From Muribaculaceae bacterium (lineage in GTDB: Bacteria; Bacteroidota; Bacteroidia; Bacteroidales; Muribaculaceae): a stretch of DNA of 64,000 nucleotides. Both the position numbers and the translations under genes were made by a program. The DNA lies in assembly GCA_023667015.1 (NCBI GenBank), contig JAMPAX010000001.1, positions 554,351 through 618,350 of the forward strand. The letters run 5' to 3'. Positions within the stretch are counted from its first letter, which is position 1. Every line of letters begins with the position of its first letter. This document shows, in pieces, positions 36,920 to 45,705 of the stretch. The notes under the pieces were generated by a model. That model was not told the DNA's origin, did not search any database, and saw nothing but the letters and a program-made list of their open reading frames with translations.

Positions 36920-37483
36920 ATGGAAAAGAAAGAAATCAGAAGGAAAATCAAGAATCTCCGCACTATGCTCTCCGAACTGGAAAAGGCTAATGCCGCTGAA
37001 GAGGTGTTCTCCCGCCTTGAACAGACTGCTGCATTCCTCCTATCTGACCATATTCTGATGTATCATTCCCTACCCGATGAACTCTCTACTCATAAGTTCC
37101 TCGAAAAGTGGGCTGCCCGCAAGAGGTTCTACCTCCCTCGTGTCAATGGCGTAAATCTGGAAATTTTGCCCTATGATCAAAGTCGACTTGAACTCGGCAG
37201 TTTCCATATTGAGGAGCCTCAAGGAGATGATCTTGTAGATGCTGACGATATCGAACTTATTATAGTGCCGGCTGTGGCTTTCGACCGTAGCGGTAATCGC
37301 CTCGGTCGTGGTAAGGGTTTCTATGACCGTCTGCTCAATACTACTAAAGCTGCTAAAATAGGTGTGGGGTATGATTTCCAACTTCTCGATAGTCTTCCTA
37401 TAGAACCCCACGATATGCCTATGGATATGATAATTACTCAAAAAACTACCATCGTCTTGCGAGAATTTAAAAAGAAGAAATAA
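36920..37483 (+). CDS. 5-formyltetrahydrofolate cyclo-ligase
   Basis: A 187-residue protein of the 5-FCL (MTHFS) family, which turns 5-formyl-THF into 5,10-methenyl-THF with ATP. The signature RLGRGKGFYDRLL lies at about residues 131-143, preceded by the catalytic-domain IIVPAVAFDRSGN. The short length is normal. It starts a three-gene run with a 1-bp gap to the RIC-like gene and then the LuxR-type gene. Folate one-carbon flow also comes from FtcD in the hut operon. Confidence 0.9.
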   Translation: MEKKEIRRKIKNLRTMLSELEKANAAEEVFSRLEQTAAFLLSDHILMYHSLPDELSTHKFLEKWAARKRFYLPRVNGVNLEILPYDQSRLELGSFHIEEPQGDDLVDADDIELIIVPAVAFDRSGNRLGRGKGFYDRLLNTTKAAKIGVGYDFQLLDSLPIEPHDMPMDMIITQKTTIVLREFKKKK

Positions 37484-37484
37484 T

Positions 37485-38204
37485 ATGCCTCTATTTAGTA
37501 AAGATTCAAAACTGTATGACGCTATCTTTTGTGATCCGTCACTCCTGCCTGTTCTCGATCGTTTCGGAATAACCCTCGGTGTCGGTGATGCTACTATTGA
37601 GGATATTTGCTTTTCCCATGACCTGAACCCTGATTTTCTTCTGGCTGTCATCAATACTTTCCTCAACGATGATTATTTCCCGGAGGCTATATCCCATACT
37701 TTTAAAATTTCCGCTCTTATAGATTTCCTCGCTAAGACTAATGAATATTACTCTCGGGAGCAATTGCCAAATATCGAGCGTCATTTCAATTTATTGCTAC
37801 AACGTTCTCATGATAAACGGTCTTTGCAGTCTTTTTTCAACTTCTTCCTTGAGTTGAAGGCAGATCTCCTGGAATGTGATAGACTTGATACTGAGCATTG
37901 GTTTCCATATATTTATCAGAAAAGTGAGGATACTATCTATGCTAACGATTCGATATGCTGGAATCCGGATCTCGTACATGCCCTTCCTGATGGCTTGTCT
38001 GAGGCTTTTCTATCTCGCGATGCCGTCGAGGATAAGATAGCGGATCTCGAATCCTTATTTATATTGCATCTCCATGGCGATTACGATAAGACCCTATGTC
38101 TTGCAGTAATTAATGCTATTTTTATGCTCCATAAGGATATTCGCCAGAACAATCGTATACGCAACCGGATTCTGCTCCCCATAGTTGGTAGACTTTTTCT
38201 CTGA
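37485..38204 (+). CDS. Hemerythrin-like / RIC (ScdA, YtfE)-related protein
   Basis: A 239-residue soluble protein. Residues about 10-60 (DPSLLPVLDRFGITLGVGDATIEDIC) resemble the N-terminal ScdA_N (DUF542) domain of RIC iron-sulfur repair proteins. The remainder is helical with scattered histidines and a EHWFPYIYQ stretch (H138) and HKDIRQNNRIRNRILLPIV (H216) recalling hemerythrin helices, but the canonical di-iron ligand set is incomplete. In Bacteroidetes such genes commonly precede a LuxR-type HTH gene, as here (7-bp gap). Iron binding or repair activity is not supported by the sequence alone. Confidence 0.6.
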   Translation: MPLFSKDSKLYDAIFCDPSLLPVLDRFGITLGVGDATIEDICFSHDLNPDFLLAVINTFLNDDYFPEAISHTFKISALIDFLAKTNEYYSREQLPNIERHFNLLLQRSHDKRSLQSFFNFFLELKADLLECDRLDTEHWFPYIYQKSEDTIYANDSICWNPDLVHALPDGLSEAFLSRDAVEDKIADLESLFILHLHGDYDKTLCLAVINAIFMLHKDIRQNNRIRNRILLPIVGRLFL

Positions 38205-38210
38205 TAAGTC

Positions 38211-38771
38211 ATGAGTAATCATATAGCTGTTGCAATAATAGGTCTCTCAACTATTGAGAATATTGCAGTTAAGGAGGTGTTACGTAGAATCCCGTCGGTT
38301 TCTACAGATACTTTCGCTGATTGCAGCTTTTTCATGCAGAATACACAGCAATTTCAAGCCTATGTCTGCGACTCAGAATCTTACTTGCTAAATTCATCAT
38401 TCTTCTTCCCAAGAAAGGATAGAACAGTAGTAGTCTTTTCCGCTAAAACCCCACATTCGGTAGATACTGCATCTATAGATAGTGAACCTTTTATAATCTA
38501 TCATAATTCAGATGAGGCTTATTTGGAGAGGTCTCTGAGACATATCGTAAAGCAAGCTAAATCCAGCGAAGAGCCATCTGCCGATTTGTCATCCCGAGAG
38601 AAAGAGGTTCTCAGGCTGATAGCCGGGGGCCTTGCCAACAAAGAAATTGCAGACAGATTAAACATCTCAGTAAATACGGCAATCACCCACCGCAAAAATA
38701 TCTCAACCAAATTAGGTATAAAATCAGCCTCAGGTCTTTCCATCTACGCCCTAATGTCAGGAATAATCTAA
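38211..38771 (+). CDS. LuxR-type HTH regulator with degenerate receiver-like domain
   Basis: A 186-residue protein. The C-terminal LuxR HTH spans about 126-186 (LSSREKEVLRLIAGGLANK, NISVNTAITHRKNISTKLGI). The N-terminal 115 residues have the alpha/beta rhythm of a receiver domain but no obvious conserved phosphoacceptor aspartate or lysine, so phosphorelay control is unlikely. It is the third gene of the folate cyclo-ligase/RIC-like run, and no histidine kinase is nearby. It may sense a signal through protein-protein contact, possibly with the upstream RIC-like protein. An unusual C-rich stretch follows its stop codon. Confidence 0.78.
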   Translation: MSNHIAVAIIGLSTIENIAVKEVLRRIPSVSTDTFADCSFFMQNTQQFQAYVCDSESYLLNSSFFFPRKDRTVVVFSAKTPHSVDTASIDSEPFIIYHNSDEAYLERSLRHIVKQAKSSEEPSADLSSREKEVLRLIAGGLANKEIADRLNISVNTAITHRKNISTKLGIKSASGLSIYALMSGII

Positions 38772-38836
38772 TCCACCCCGCCCCCGCCTCCGCCAAGCCC
38801 CACTACGCCCCGCCCGGCCTCTTCCGTCTCTTCTCC
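38772..38836 (+). promoter_or_regulatory. C-rich, G-poor stretch after the LuxR gene (candidate Rho utilisation site; G-rich on the other strand)
   Basis: About 60% C and 14% G over 65 bp, in a genome that is otherwise AT-leaning. It begins one base after the TAA stop. The plus-strand transcript would be C-rich with little structure, as in rut sites. The complementary strand has GGG, GGGG, GGGG, GGGGG, GGGG runs with spacers that could form a G-quadruplex. Confidence 0.5.
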
Positions 38837-38961
38837 TTAAGCTCATTAAATTCCTTAATCTCACGAATCTTTCCATCAGATTCAATTCGAAAATTCATTA
38901 AAACAATAAAAAATTATCGAAAAACAATAAATTTTTATTTGCATATTCCAAACTAAAGCCC

Positions 38962-38970
38962 TAAATTTGC
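38962..38970 (+). promoter_or_regulatory. -7 promoter element of the M16 peptidase gene
   Basis: TAAATTTGC, 42 bp upstream of the ATG at 39013. Confidence 0.65.
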
Positions 38971-39012
38971 ATTGTATTTCAAGCCATGAAAATTTTTTAA
39001 CTATTATATTCT

Positions 39013-41823
39013 ATGATTAAGAAAGTATTAAGTCTGGTAATGCTCCTCATAGGGGTGTTTGCCGCAAATGCTCAGCAGCCTCAACCTCAGCCGCTGCCTC
39101 TTAGTCCGGATGTGAAGGCGGGTGTGCTGGAAAATGGCCTGCATTACTATATTCTTCACAATGCCGAGCCGAAAGAGAGAGCAAATTTTTACATCGCTCA
39201 GAAGGTGGGCTCTACTTTGGAGACTCCCGAACAACTCGGTCTGGCCCATTTCCTTGAACACATGGCCTTCAATGGCACGAAAACTTACCCTGGTAAGGCT
39301 ATGCTCAACTACCTTCAGACCAAAGGTATTCGTTTCGGACAGGATATCAATGCCTACACCTCTTTCGATGAAACTGTCTACAACATCAATAATGTACCTA
39401 CCACTGATGTGCCTCTGATGGATTCCGTCCTTCTTGTACTTCGCGACTGGAGTGGCTCTATCCTCCTTGAGGAGTCAGAAATTAACGCCGAACGTGGTGT
39501 CATCAAGGAGGAATGGCGCCAGCGCAACAATGCTCAGGTACGTATGTACGAGTCTATCCTTCCGAAAATTTATGCTGAGTATCAATATCAGCAGATGCCT
39601 ATCGGCAAGATGGAGATCGTAGAAAACTTTGATCCCTCTGTGCTCCGCGCTTACTATAAGAAATGGTATCGTCCCGACCAGCAGGGTATTGTCATCGTCG
39701 GTGACTTCGATGCAGCCGAAATGGAAAAGAAGGTGAAAGAACTTTTCTCAACTATTCCAATGCCTCAAAATGCAGCCGAACGCACTTATCCTACCGTTAG
39801 CGACAATGAGAAGCCGATAGTAGCTACTTTCCAAGATCCGGAACTTCAGTTCTCGATGATTACCGTCTCTTTCAAGAGTGATAAACTTCCCTTCGAGGCT
39901 CATAATTCCGACACAGGCTATATCCTGGAGACTCTTATACCTACGATGCTCTCAAAGATGATCAACAATCGTCTGGCTGAGTATGCTCAAAAGCCTGAAT
40001 GTCCCTATGCCCAGTCTGGCGTATATTTTAGCGATTTCATGGTATCTAAAACAAAGGATGCTTTCAATATCCAGATTATCGCTAAGGGTGACAATATGCA
40101 GGAAGCTTTTGAGGGTGCGATGTCTGTCATAGCTCGTGCATGTAAAACCGGTTTCCTTACCTCTGAAATGGAACGCGCACGCGATGAAATCCTTGCCGGT
40201 TATCAGCGTTCTCTCAACGAGAAGGATAAAACCGACAACGATGATCGTGCCCAGGAGCTCATCCGCCATTTTATTGATAATGAACCGGCTCCCGGTATTG
40301 AGTTTGAAAACCAATTTGCCAACCAGTTCCTCAACAATGTTCCGGTAGAAGCTTACAACCAGATTGCTTCCGCTCTGCTGACTCCTGAGAATCAGGTTAT
40401 CATCATTGCTGCTCCTGAGGGCGTAAATCTGATACCTGAGGATAAGGCTGTATCTACTCTCGAAAATGCTCTCGCTGCTGAATACGAACCCTATGTAGAT
40501 GAGGTGATCACTGATCCCCTTATCGCTAACCTTCCTCAGCCCGGTTCGATTAAGTCTGTTAAGGAGAATAAAGAACTTGGTATTACTACCTATACTCTCT
40601 CTAATGGTGTGAAGGTAGTTATTAAGCCTACTGACTTCGCTGCCGATGAGGTTATCTTCACTGCTTTTGCAGAGGGTGGCAAACGTAGTTTCCCTGTTGG
40701 AATGGCGAATAATGTCAGCGTCGTAGGCGATGTCTACAACTACGCTAAGATTGGTCCCTTCGATGTCAACATGCTTAAGAAGTATCTCGCCGGTAAGAAG
40801 GTAGGTCTTTCTTATGATGTCGGCAATTATACCAACGTTTTCGATGGAAGCTCTACTGTAAAGGATCTTCCTTCTCTCTTCGAGCTTATCTATGCTTCGT
40901 TCACTGATGTCAAGCCTGATAAGGAGTCTTTCGATGCTATGATATCAAAGGCGAAATCTCTGATGGCTAACTATGAAAAGGACCCCAACTGGATTTTCAG
41001 CCGTCAAATGGCTAAGGCTCGTTATGGCAACAATCCTTGGATGCTTCCTCAGACTGCTGCTGACCTTGATAAGATTAACTATGATGAGACTTTCGCAATC
41101 CTTCAGGGGCTTCTCGCTAACCCCGCTGACTATACTTTCGTATTCACCGGCAATATCGACAGGGCGACAATCGAACCTCTCATCAATCAGTATATCTCAT
41201 CACTACCCACTTCTAAGAAGGCCGGCAAACCCAAGCAACTTTCCAGCGTAAGTCTGCTCCCCGGTACTATCACCGATGAGTTTAATCAGAAAACTCAGAC
41301 TCCTTCCGTTCTGGTGTTCGACCAGATTATGGGTTCTAACGTGGCTTACAATGTCAAGAATTATATCATGATTGATATGATTGGCGATCTCCTCGATATG
41401 AACTACGTTGAGACTCTTCGTGAGGAAGAGGGTGGAACATACGGTGCTCAGTGTGGCTCTACGATCAATCCCAACACTAAGCAGTGGGTAGTTCTCTATA
41501 GCTTCCAGACAAATCCCGAACAGCAGAAGAGCCTTCGCGATCGCGCTTGGAGGGAACTTATGGAGCTTCTCGGTGGCGATGCTAAGCAGGATCATTTCAA
41601 CAAGGTGAAAGAGGCTGCTATCAAGCAACTTGACATTAAGGAGAGAAACAATAAATGGTGGAGCAACCAGCTCTTCGCTTACCTCCGTGGATACGATATG
41701 CTCACCGGCTATCGTCAGACCCTCGAGGGAATGACCCTTCCTGAATTGAACAAGTTTATGAAAAAACTCTACAAAGGTCAGAACCACGTAGAGGTTGTCA
41801 TGAACGGAAGCCCCGAATTCTAA
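39013..41823 (+). CDS. M16-family zinc protease (periplasmic)
   Basis: A 936-residue pitrilysin-type protease with a signal peptide (about 1-20, FAANAQ). The inverted zinc motif HFLEH (H79, E82, H83) is in the N-terminal domain, and the third ligand is in the INAERGVIKEEW stretch near residue 160. A second M16 half without the catalytic motif follows, giving the usual two-lobed clamp. It likely degrades peptides in the periplasm. It is followed by the M3 peptidase, so two oligopeptide-degrading enzymes lie side by side. Confidence 0.93.
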   Translation: MIKKVLSLVMLLIGVFAANAQQPQPQPLPLSPDVKAGVLENGLHYYILHNAEPKERANFYIAQKVGSTLETPEQLGLAHFLEHMAFNGTKTYPGKAMLNYLQTKGIRFGQDINAYTSFDETVYNINNVPTTDVPLMDSVLLVLRDWSGSILLEESEINAERGVIKEEWRQRNNAQVRMYESILPKIYAEYQYQQMPIGKMEIVENFDPSVLRAYYKKWYRPDQQGIVIVGDFDAAEMEKKVKELFSTIPMPQNAAERTYPTVSDNEKPIVATFQDPELQFSMITVSFKSDKLPFEAHNSDTGYILETLIPTMLSKMINNRLAEYAQKPECPYAQSGVYFSDFMVSKTKDAFNIQIIAKGDNMQEAFEGAMSVIARACKTGFLTSEMERARDEILAGYQRSLNEKDKTDNDDRAQELIRHFIDNEPAPGIEFENQFANQFLNNVPVEAYNQIASALLTPENQVIIIAAPEGVNLIPEDKAVSTLENALAAEYEPYVDEVITDPLIANLPQPGSIKSVKENKELGITTYTLSNGVKVVIKPTDFAADEVIFTAFAEGGKRSFPVGMANNVSVVGDVYNYAKIGPFDVNMLKKYLAGKKVGLSYDVGNYTNVFDGSSTVKDLPSLFELIYASFTDVKPDKESFDAMISKAKSLMANYEKDPNWIFSRQMAKARYGNNPWMLPQTAADLDKINYDETFAILQGLLANPADYTFVFTGNIDRATIEPLINQYISSLPTSKKAGKPKQLSSVSLLPGTITDEFNQKTQTPSVLVFDQIMGSNVAYNVKNYIMIDMIGDLLDMNYVETLREEEGGTYGAQCGSTINPNTKQWVVLYSFQTNPEQQKSLRDRAWRELMELLGGDAKQDHFNKVKEAAIKQLDIKERNNKWWSNQLFAYLRGYDMLTGYRQTLEGMTLPELNKFMKKLYKGQNHVEVVMNGSPEF

Positions 41824-41835
41824 TGATGAATTCTA

Positions 41836-41854
41836 TATATTGCAAAGCAATATA
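41836..41854 (+). repeat. Small hairpin TATATTGC-AAA-GCAATATA
   Basis: A perfect 8-bp inverted repeat just after the M16 gene stop, in front of the stronger terminator hairpin. Possibly a weak secondary stem. Confidence 0.5.
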
Positions 41855-41863
41855 AACGTAAAG

Positions 41864-41910
41864 GGGGAGTCTCGGATTTCGGAGACTCCCCTACATTGCT
41901 TTTTATTTTA
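41864..41910 (+). terminator. Terminator after the M16 peptidase
   Basis: A 10-bp perfect stem GGGGAGTCTC/GAGACTCCCC (41864-41873 and 41882-41891) with an 8-base loop, followed by a T-rich tail (GCTTTTTATTTT). Confidence 0.8.
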
Positions 41911-41944
41911 CATTGCATTTGATTTTCGAAATTAGCTTAACGCC

Positions 41945-44083
41945 ATGAAAAAATTTATTTTTGGAACCCTAACCGCTATTTCTCTCATGACTATGGCAAC
42001 AACATCCGATGCGGCGCGACAGAATCCCCTTCTCGCGCCTTTGAAAGCTCCATATGGAACTCTCCCTTTTACTGAGCTTTCTGCACAAGACTATGAAGAG
42101 GCAATCAAGGAGGGTATCCGCCAGCAGAATCAGGAGATTCAAGCCATTACATCCCAGAGGTCTACCCCTACTTTTGAAAATACTATTGTAGCCCTCGATC
42201 GCAGTGGTAATCTCTTGTTTATTGCCAGCCAGGCTCTCTCTAATCTTGAGCATGCTCTGGGCGATACTCTTCTGATGAAAGCTCTTGCTGACGTTACTCC
42301 CCTGCTCTCTGAACATCAAGCAAATATAATGCTTAATGATGCTCTCTTCCAGCGTATTAAGGAGGTCTACGACCGCCGCGACCAACGTTCCGACCTCACT
42401 TCCGAAGACCAGCGCTTACTTGAGGAAACATACAAGAGCTTTGCCCTCAATGGAGCAAACCTTACCGGTAAAGACCGTGAGAAGTATCGTAAACTTATGG
42501 CTGAACTCTCCGACCTTAATGTACGTTTCGCTCAGAACGTCACTAACGATATGAAAAATCCTCAACGCCGTCTATGGCTCAACAAGAGTCAACTCGGTGG
42601 GCTCCCTGAGTCTATCATCGCTGCTGCCCGCCATGAGGCTGCTGATGCTCTCGCCGCTGAAGGTAAGGAGGATAATCCGGACTCATTCCTCTTCACTGTC
42701 TTCTACCCCTCTTATGCTCCTTTCATGAAGTATTCTACAGAGCGTGATCTTCGTCGTCAGCTCTATAAGATGTATACTTCTCGCAACAATGGTGGTGAGT
42801 TTGACAACAATCAGATTCTGAAGGATATTGCTAACATCCGCCTGCAAATCGCTCAATTGATGGGTAAGAAAAACTTCGCCGAATACCAGTTGCAGGAGAC
42901 TATGGCCGGAACCCCGGAGAATGTATATGCTATGCTCGGTGAGCTTCGCGACAATTATACTGAACCCATGAAGAAGGAGATTGCTGAAATTCAGGATTAT
43001 GCGCGCCAATCTGAGGGTGCTGATTTCGTCCTGATGCCCTGGGATTATTCTTTCTGGTCTGACAAGCTTAAAAATGAGAAATATGCTTTTAATGATGAGG
43101 ATATGAAGCCTTATTTTGAGCTGAACAATACTATTAAGGGTGTGTTTGGCCTGGCTACTAAGCTTTATGGCTACACTTTTAAGGAGAATAAAAATATCCC
43201 CGTGTATCATGCCGATGTTAAGGCTTATGATGTTTATGGACCGGATAAGAAACTTCTCGGCGTTCTCTATACTGACTTCTTCTATCGTCCCGGTAAGGCT
43301 CCCGGTGCTTGGATGACTGAGTATCGTACAGAGTACAAGGATGACAATGGCGTGAAAACCGTTCCGCTGATCTCTCTGGTGACTAATTTTACAAAACCCG
43401 TTGGTAAGGAACCTGTTCTGCTCACCCCCTACGAGGTGGAAACATTCCTTCATGAGTTTGGACATTGCCTCCATGGTCTATCCGCTGAGGCTAAGTATGC
43501 TTCTCTTAGCGGTACTAATGTTTATCATGACTTCGTGGAACTCTTCTCTCAGTTTAACGAGAATTTTCTATCGCAGAAGCAATTCCTCGATAGCTTTGCC
43601 AAACACTATAAGACTGGCAAGAAGATACCACAAGGTCTCGTAGATAAGTTTGTAAATTCTTCACATTACGGAGCTGCCTACGCTTGCATTCGTCAGCTCG
43701 GCTTTGGCTATCTCGATATGGCATACCATACTATTGAGGAGCCGCTGCGCGCCTCTGCTGATATCCCCGCGTTCGAGAATAATGCCCTCGAACCGGTAAA
43801 GATTTTCGATGCTGTTGAAGGTTGTGTCGTTTCTCCTTCTTTTGCTCATGTCTTCTCCGGAGGCTATGCCGCCGGCTACTATGGCTATAAATGGAGCGAA
43901 GAATTAGACGCTGATGCTTTTGCAGCCTTCCTAGATAATGGTATCTACGACAAAAAAACTGCCACCAAGTTTCGCAAGATGATGCAAGCCGGTAGTACTG
44001 TAGATCCCATGACTCTCTACATTGAATTTAGAGGTAAGAAGCCCTCTGTCGACGCACTTCTCAAGCGTGATGGCCTTAAATGA
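41945..44083 (+). CDS. dcp: M3-family metallopeptidase (peptidyl-dipeptidase Dcp type)
   Basis: A 712-residue protein with a signal peptide to about residue 23 (TTSDA). Zinc site HEFGH (H503, E504, H507) with third ligand E532 in HDFVELFSQF. The all-helical thimet-like fold leaves a deep channel for short peptides, and Dcp removes C-terminal dipeptides. It lies downstream of the M16 enzyme but behind a terminator, so it probably has its own promoter. It ends at a bidirectional-looking hairpin. Confidence 0.93.
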   Translation: MKKFIFGTLTAISLMTMATTSDAARQNPLLAPLKAPYGTLPFTELSAQDYEEAIKEGIRQQNQEIQAITSQRSTPTFENTIVALDRSGNLLFIASQALSNLEHALGDTLLMKALADVTPLLSEHQANIMLNDALFQRIKEVYDRRDQRSDLTSEDQRLLEETYKSFALNGANLTGKDREKYRKLMAELSDLNVRFAQNVTNDMKNPQRRLWLNKSQLGGLPESIIAAARHEAADALAAEGKEDNPDSFLFTVFYPSYAPFMKYSTERDLRRQLYKMYTSRNNGGEFDNNQILKDIANIRLQIAQLMGKKNFAEYQLQETMAGTPENVYAMLGELRDNYTEPMKKEIAEIQDYARQSEGADFVLMPWDYSFWSDKLKNEKYAFNDEDMKPYFELNNTIKGVFGLATKLYGYTFKENKNIPVYHADVKAYDVYGPDKKLLGVLYTDFFYRPGKAPGAWMTEYRTEYKDDNGVKTVPLISLVTNFTKPVGKEPVLLTPYEVETFLHEFGHCLHGLSAEAKYASLSGTNVYHDFVELFSQFNENFLSQKQFLDSFAKHYKTGKKIPQGLVDKFVNSSHYGAAYACIRQLGFGYLDMAYHTIEEPLRASADIPAFENNALEPVKIFDAVEGCVVSPSFAHVFSGGYAAGYYGYKWSEELDADAFAAFLDNGIYDKKTATKFRKMMQAGSTVDPMTLYIEFRGKKPSVDALLKRDGLK

Positions 44084-44090
44084 AAAAAAA

Positions 44091-44125
44091 CAAAAAGCTC
44101 GGATTAATCTGAGCTTTTTGTTTTT
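44091..44125 (+). terminator. Terminator after dcp
   Basis: Stem CAAAAAGCTC (44091-44100) and GAGCTTTTTG (44111-44120), extended inward by GATT/AATC, followed by a run of T. Confidence 0.85.
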
Positions 44126-44178
44126 ATTCATAATTTTAGTCGCTATGGATATGTAACCCACAGCGGGTAAGCGCAATT

Positions 44179-44203
44179 CCTCGTGGATTGCAAACCCACG
44201 AGG
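44179..44203. repeat. Palindromic repeat CCTCGTGGATT-GCA-AACCCACGAGG (copy 2)
   Basis: The same 25-bp palindrome as at 13101-13125 with one changed base (A for G). The companion AACCCACAGCGGGT lies at 44155-44168, on its left here, whereas in the other copy it lies on the right. Confidence 0.7.
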
Positions 44204-44262
44204 ACTGTATTATAATTTTCAAGTTTCAAGTTTTGATTCTTTATTCCAAATATCAATTAATT

Positions 44263-45624
44263 ATGAAACATTTTTTTCTCCTTTTGTTTATGATGACTAC
44301 TCTGGCAGGTATTTCTGCTGAGAAGTCGTTCTCTATCGAGTTTGGCGCTGAGGCTGCCAATAGCAACTCTCTCGAGACAAGCAATTTTATGACTGCTGTA
44401 AAGTCGGGAGGTTCCTATATCTCTGATGTCTCAAGTGTTATCTCCGTATTCCCGGAGCTCGATGCTATTAAGCTCTCTTCCGCAAAGAAAACCGGTGAGT
44501 TTAATCTTCATCTTAGCTCGGAGGCTCAAATCGCTGCCTCTAAGTTTGAGATAGTGGCTTACCGCTTTGATAATGACCGCGATGCTGAGGCTACTCTTTC
44601 TATCAACGCAGAGTCTGTTGCAATCCCTTCCTTGACTCCTGAAACTTATACTATCGAGATCCCTTCTCGCCCTCTCCCTATTCTTGAGAATATTGTAGTA
44701 AAGGCGGATAAAAGACTTTATATCCAGTCGATAACAATATTCTATGACGATGCTAATGGAGAGGTGCCCGAAGAAAAGGCTCAGGTTCTGGAGCCTGTTT
44801 TCCTCCCCGGTACGGGTACCGTTACTGCCGGTACAGCTGTACAAATCTCTTGTGATACTCCCGATGCCGTTATTTATTATACTATTGATGGATCTGAACC
44901 TACTACACTCTCTACTGTTTATTCCGCTCCTGTAGTGATTAATGAAGATATCACTCTCCAGGCTTTCGCTGCTAAGGAGGGTATGCTCGATAGTGAGGTT
45001 GTTCAAGCAACATATAGAGTTGTTAATGTTGACCCTGATATGGCTATGGTTTTCGATTTTGCTAATCCGGAGTCGCTGAATCCTTCAGTCGCAGCTCCAG
45101 CACAGAAGGAATCCGTATTGCTTGACGGGCGCACTTTCACCAATTGTGATGTTGCAGTTTCTTTCGTCGCTTCCCAGCAGGGTAATACCCACGTACGCCT
45201 TTATGGTTCTTACGATGCAGGTTGCGACCTCAGGATATATGATGGTGAGCAGATGATTGTTCGTTCTTTTAATCCTGCTGTAAAACTTTCTCAGATTACC
45301 TTCGATATTTCGGAGAGTGGCACTTCCGATGTCACTTTCGATGCCAATGTCGGTGAGTATACTTGGGAGGATACTACCTGGTATGCCGGTGAGGAAAGTG
45401 TGGAGGAAGTTGTTCTGACTTCGATGCAGCAGAGTCGTATTTCCAAAATGACGGTTGCTGTGAAGACTGATAGTGATTCTTCAGCTGTGGAAACTGTAGA
45501 AATCTACGGTACTGAAGGAACCTACTACGATCTCCAGGGTCGCAAACTTTCCGGCAGACCAACCATTCCCGGAATCTACATAAAAGTAACATTAATGGAA
45601 CCCAGGAAAGTAATGATAAAATAG
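44263..45624 (+). CDS. Secreted protein with chitobiase-type beta-sandwich domain and C-terminal sorting-like tail
   Basis: The start is the ATG at 44263 (453 residues), which gives a clean signal peptide (MKHFFLLLFMMTTLAGISA); an upstream ATG at 44188 runs through the hairpin repeat. Residues about 195-285 form a CHB_HEX_C-like beta-sandwich (ISCDTPDAVIYYTIDGSEPT). The last 35 residues (GTYYDLQGRKL...TIPGIYIKV...RKVMI) match the tail of the protein at 930-2759. No enzymatic motif is visible. The intact module order suggests a cell-surface or secreted protein; its function is not recognised. Confidence 0.62.
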   Translation: MKHFFLLLFMMTTLAGISAEKSFSIEFGAEAANSNSLETSNFMTAVKSGGSYISDVSSVISVFPELDAIKLSSAKKTGEFNLHLSSEAQIAASKFEIVAYRFDNDRDAEATLSINAESVAIPSLTPETYTIEIPSRPLPILENIVVKADKRLYIQSITIFYDDANGEVPEEKAQVLEPVFLPGTGTVTAGTAVQISCDTPDAVIYYTIDGSEPTTLSTVYSAPVVINEDITLQAFAAKEGMLDSEVVQATYRVVNVDPDMAMVFDFANPESLNPSVAAPAQKESVLLDGRTFTNCDVAVSFVASQQGNTHVRLYGSYDAGCDLRIYDGEQMIVRSFNPAVKLSQITFDISESGTSDVTFDANVGEYTWEDTTWYAGEESVEEVVLTSMQQSRISKMTVAVKTDSDSSAVETVEIYGTEGTYYDLQGRKLSGRPTIPGIYIKVTLMEPRKVMIK

Positions 45625-45636
45625 ATCATACTCCTA

Positions 45637-45670
45637 AATAAAAAAGACGCCGAAAGGCGTCTTTTTTATT
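45637..45670. terminator. Bidirectional terminator with GAAA tetraloop
   Basis: Stem AAAAAGACGCC (45641-45651), GAAA loop, GGCGTC then six T. A-rich left arm and T-rich right arm let it serve the convergent 45706 gene as well. Confidence 0.92.
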
Positions 45671-45705
45671 TATAACCTTATTCAACCTGATTCAAGCTTA
45701 TTGCT

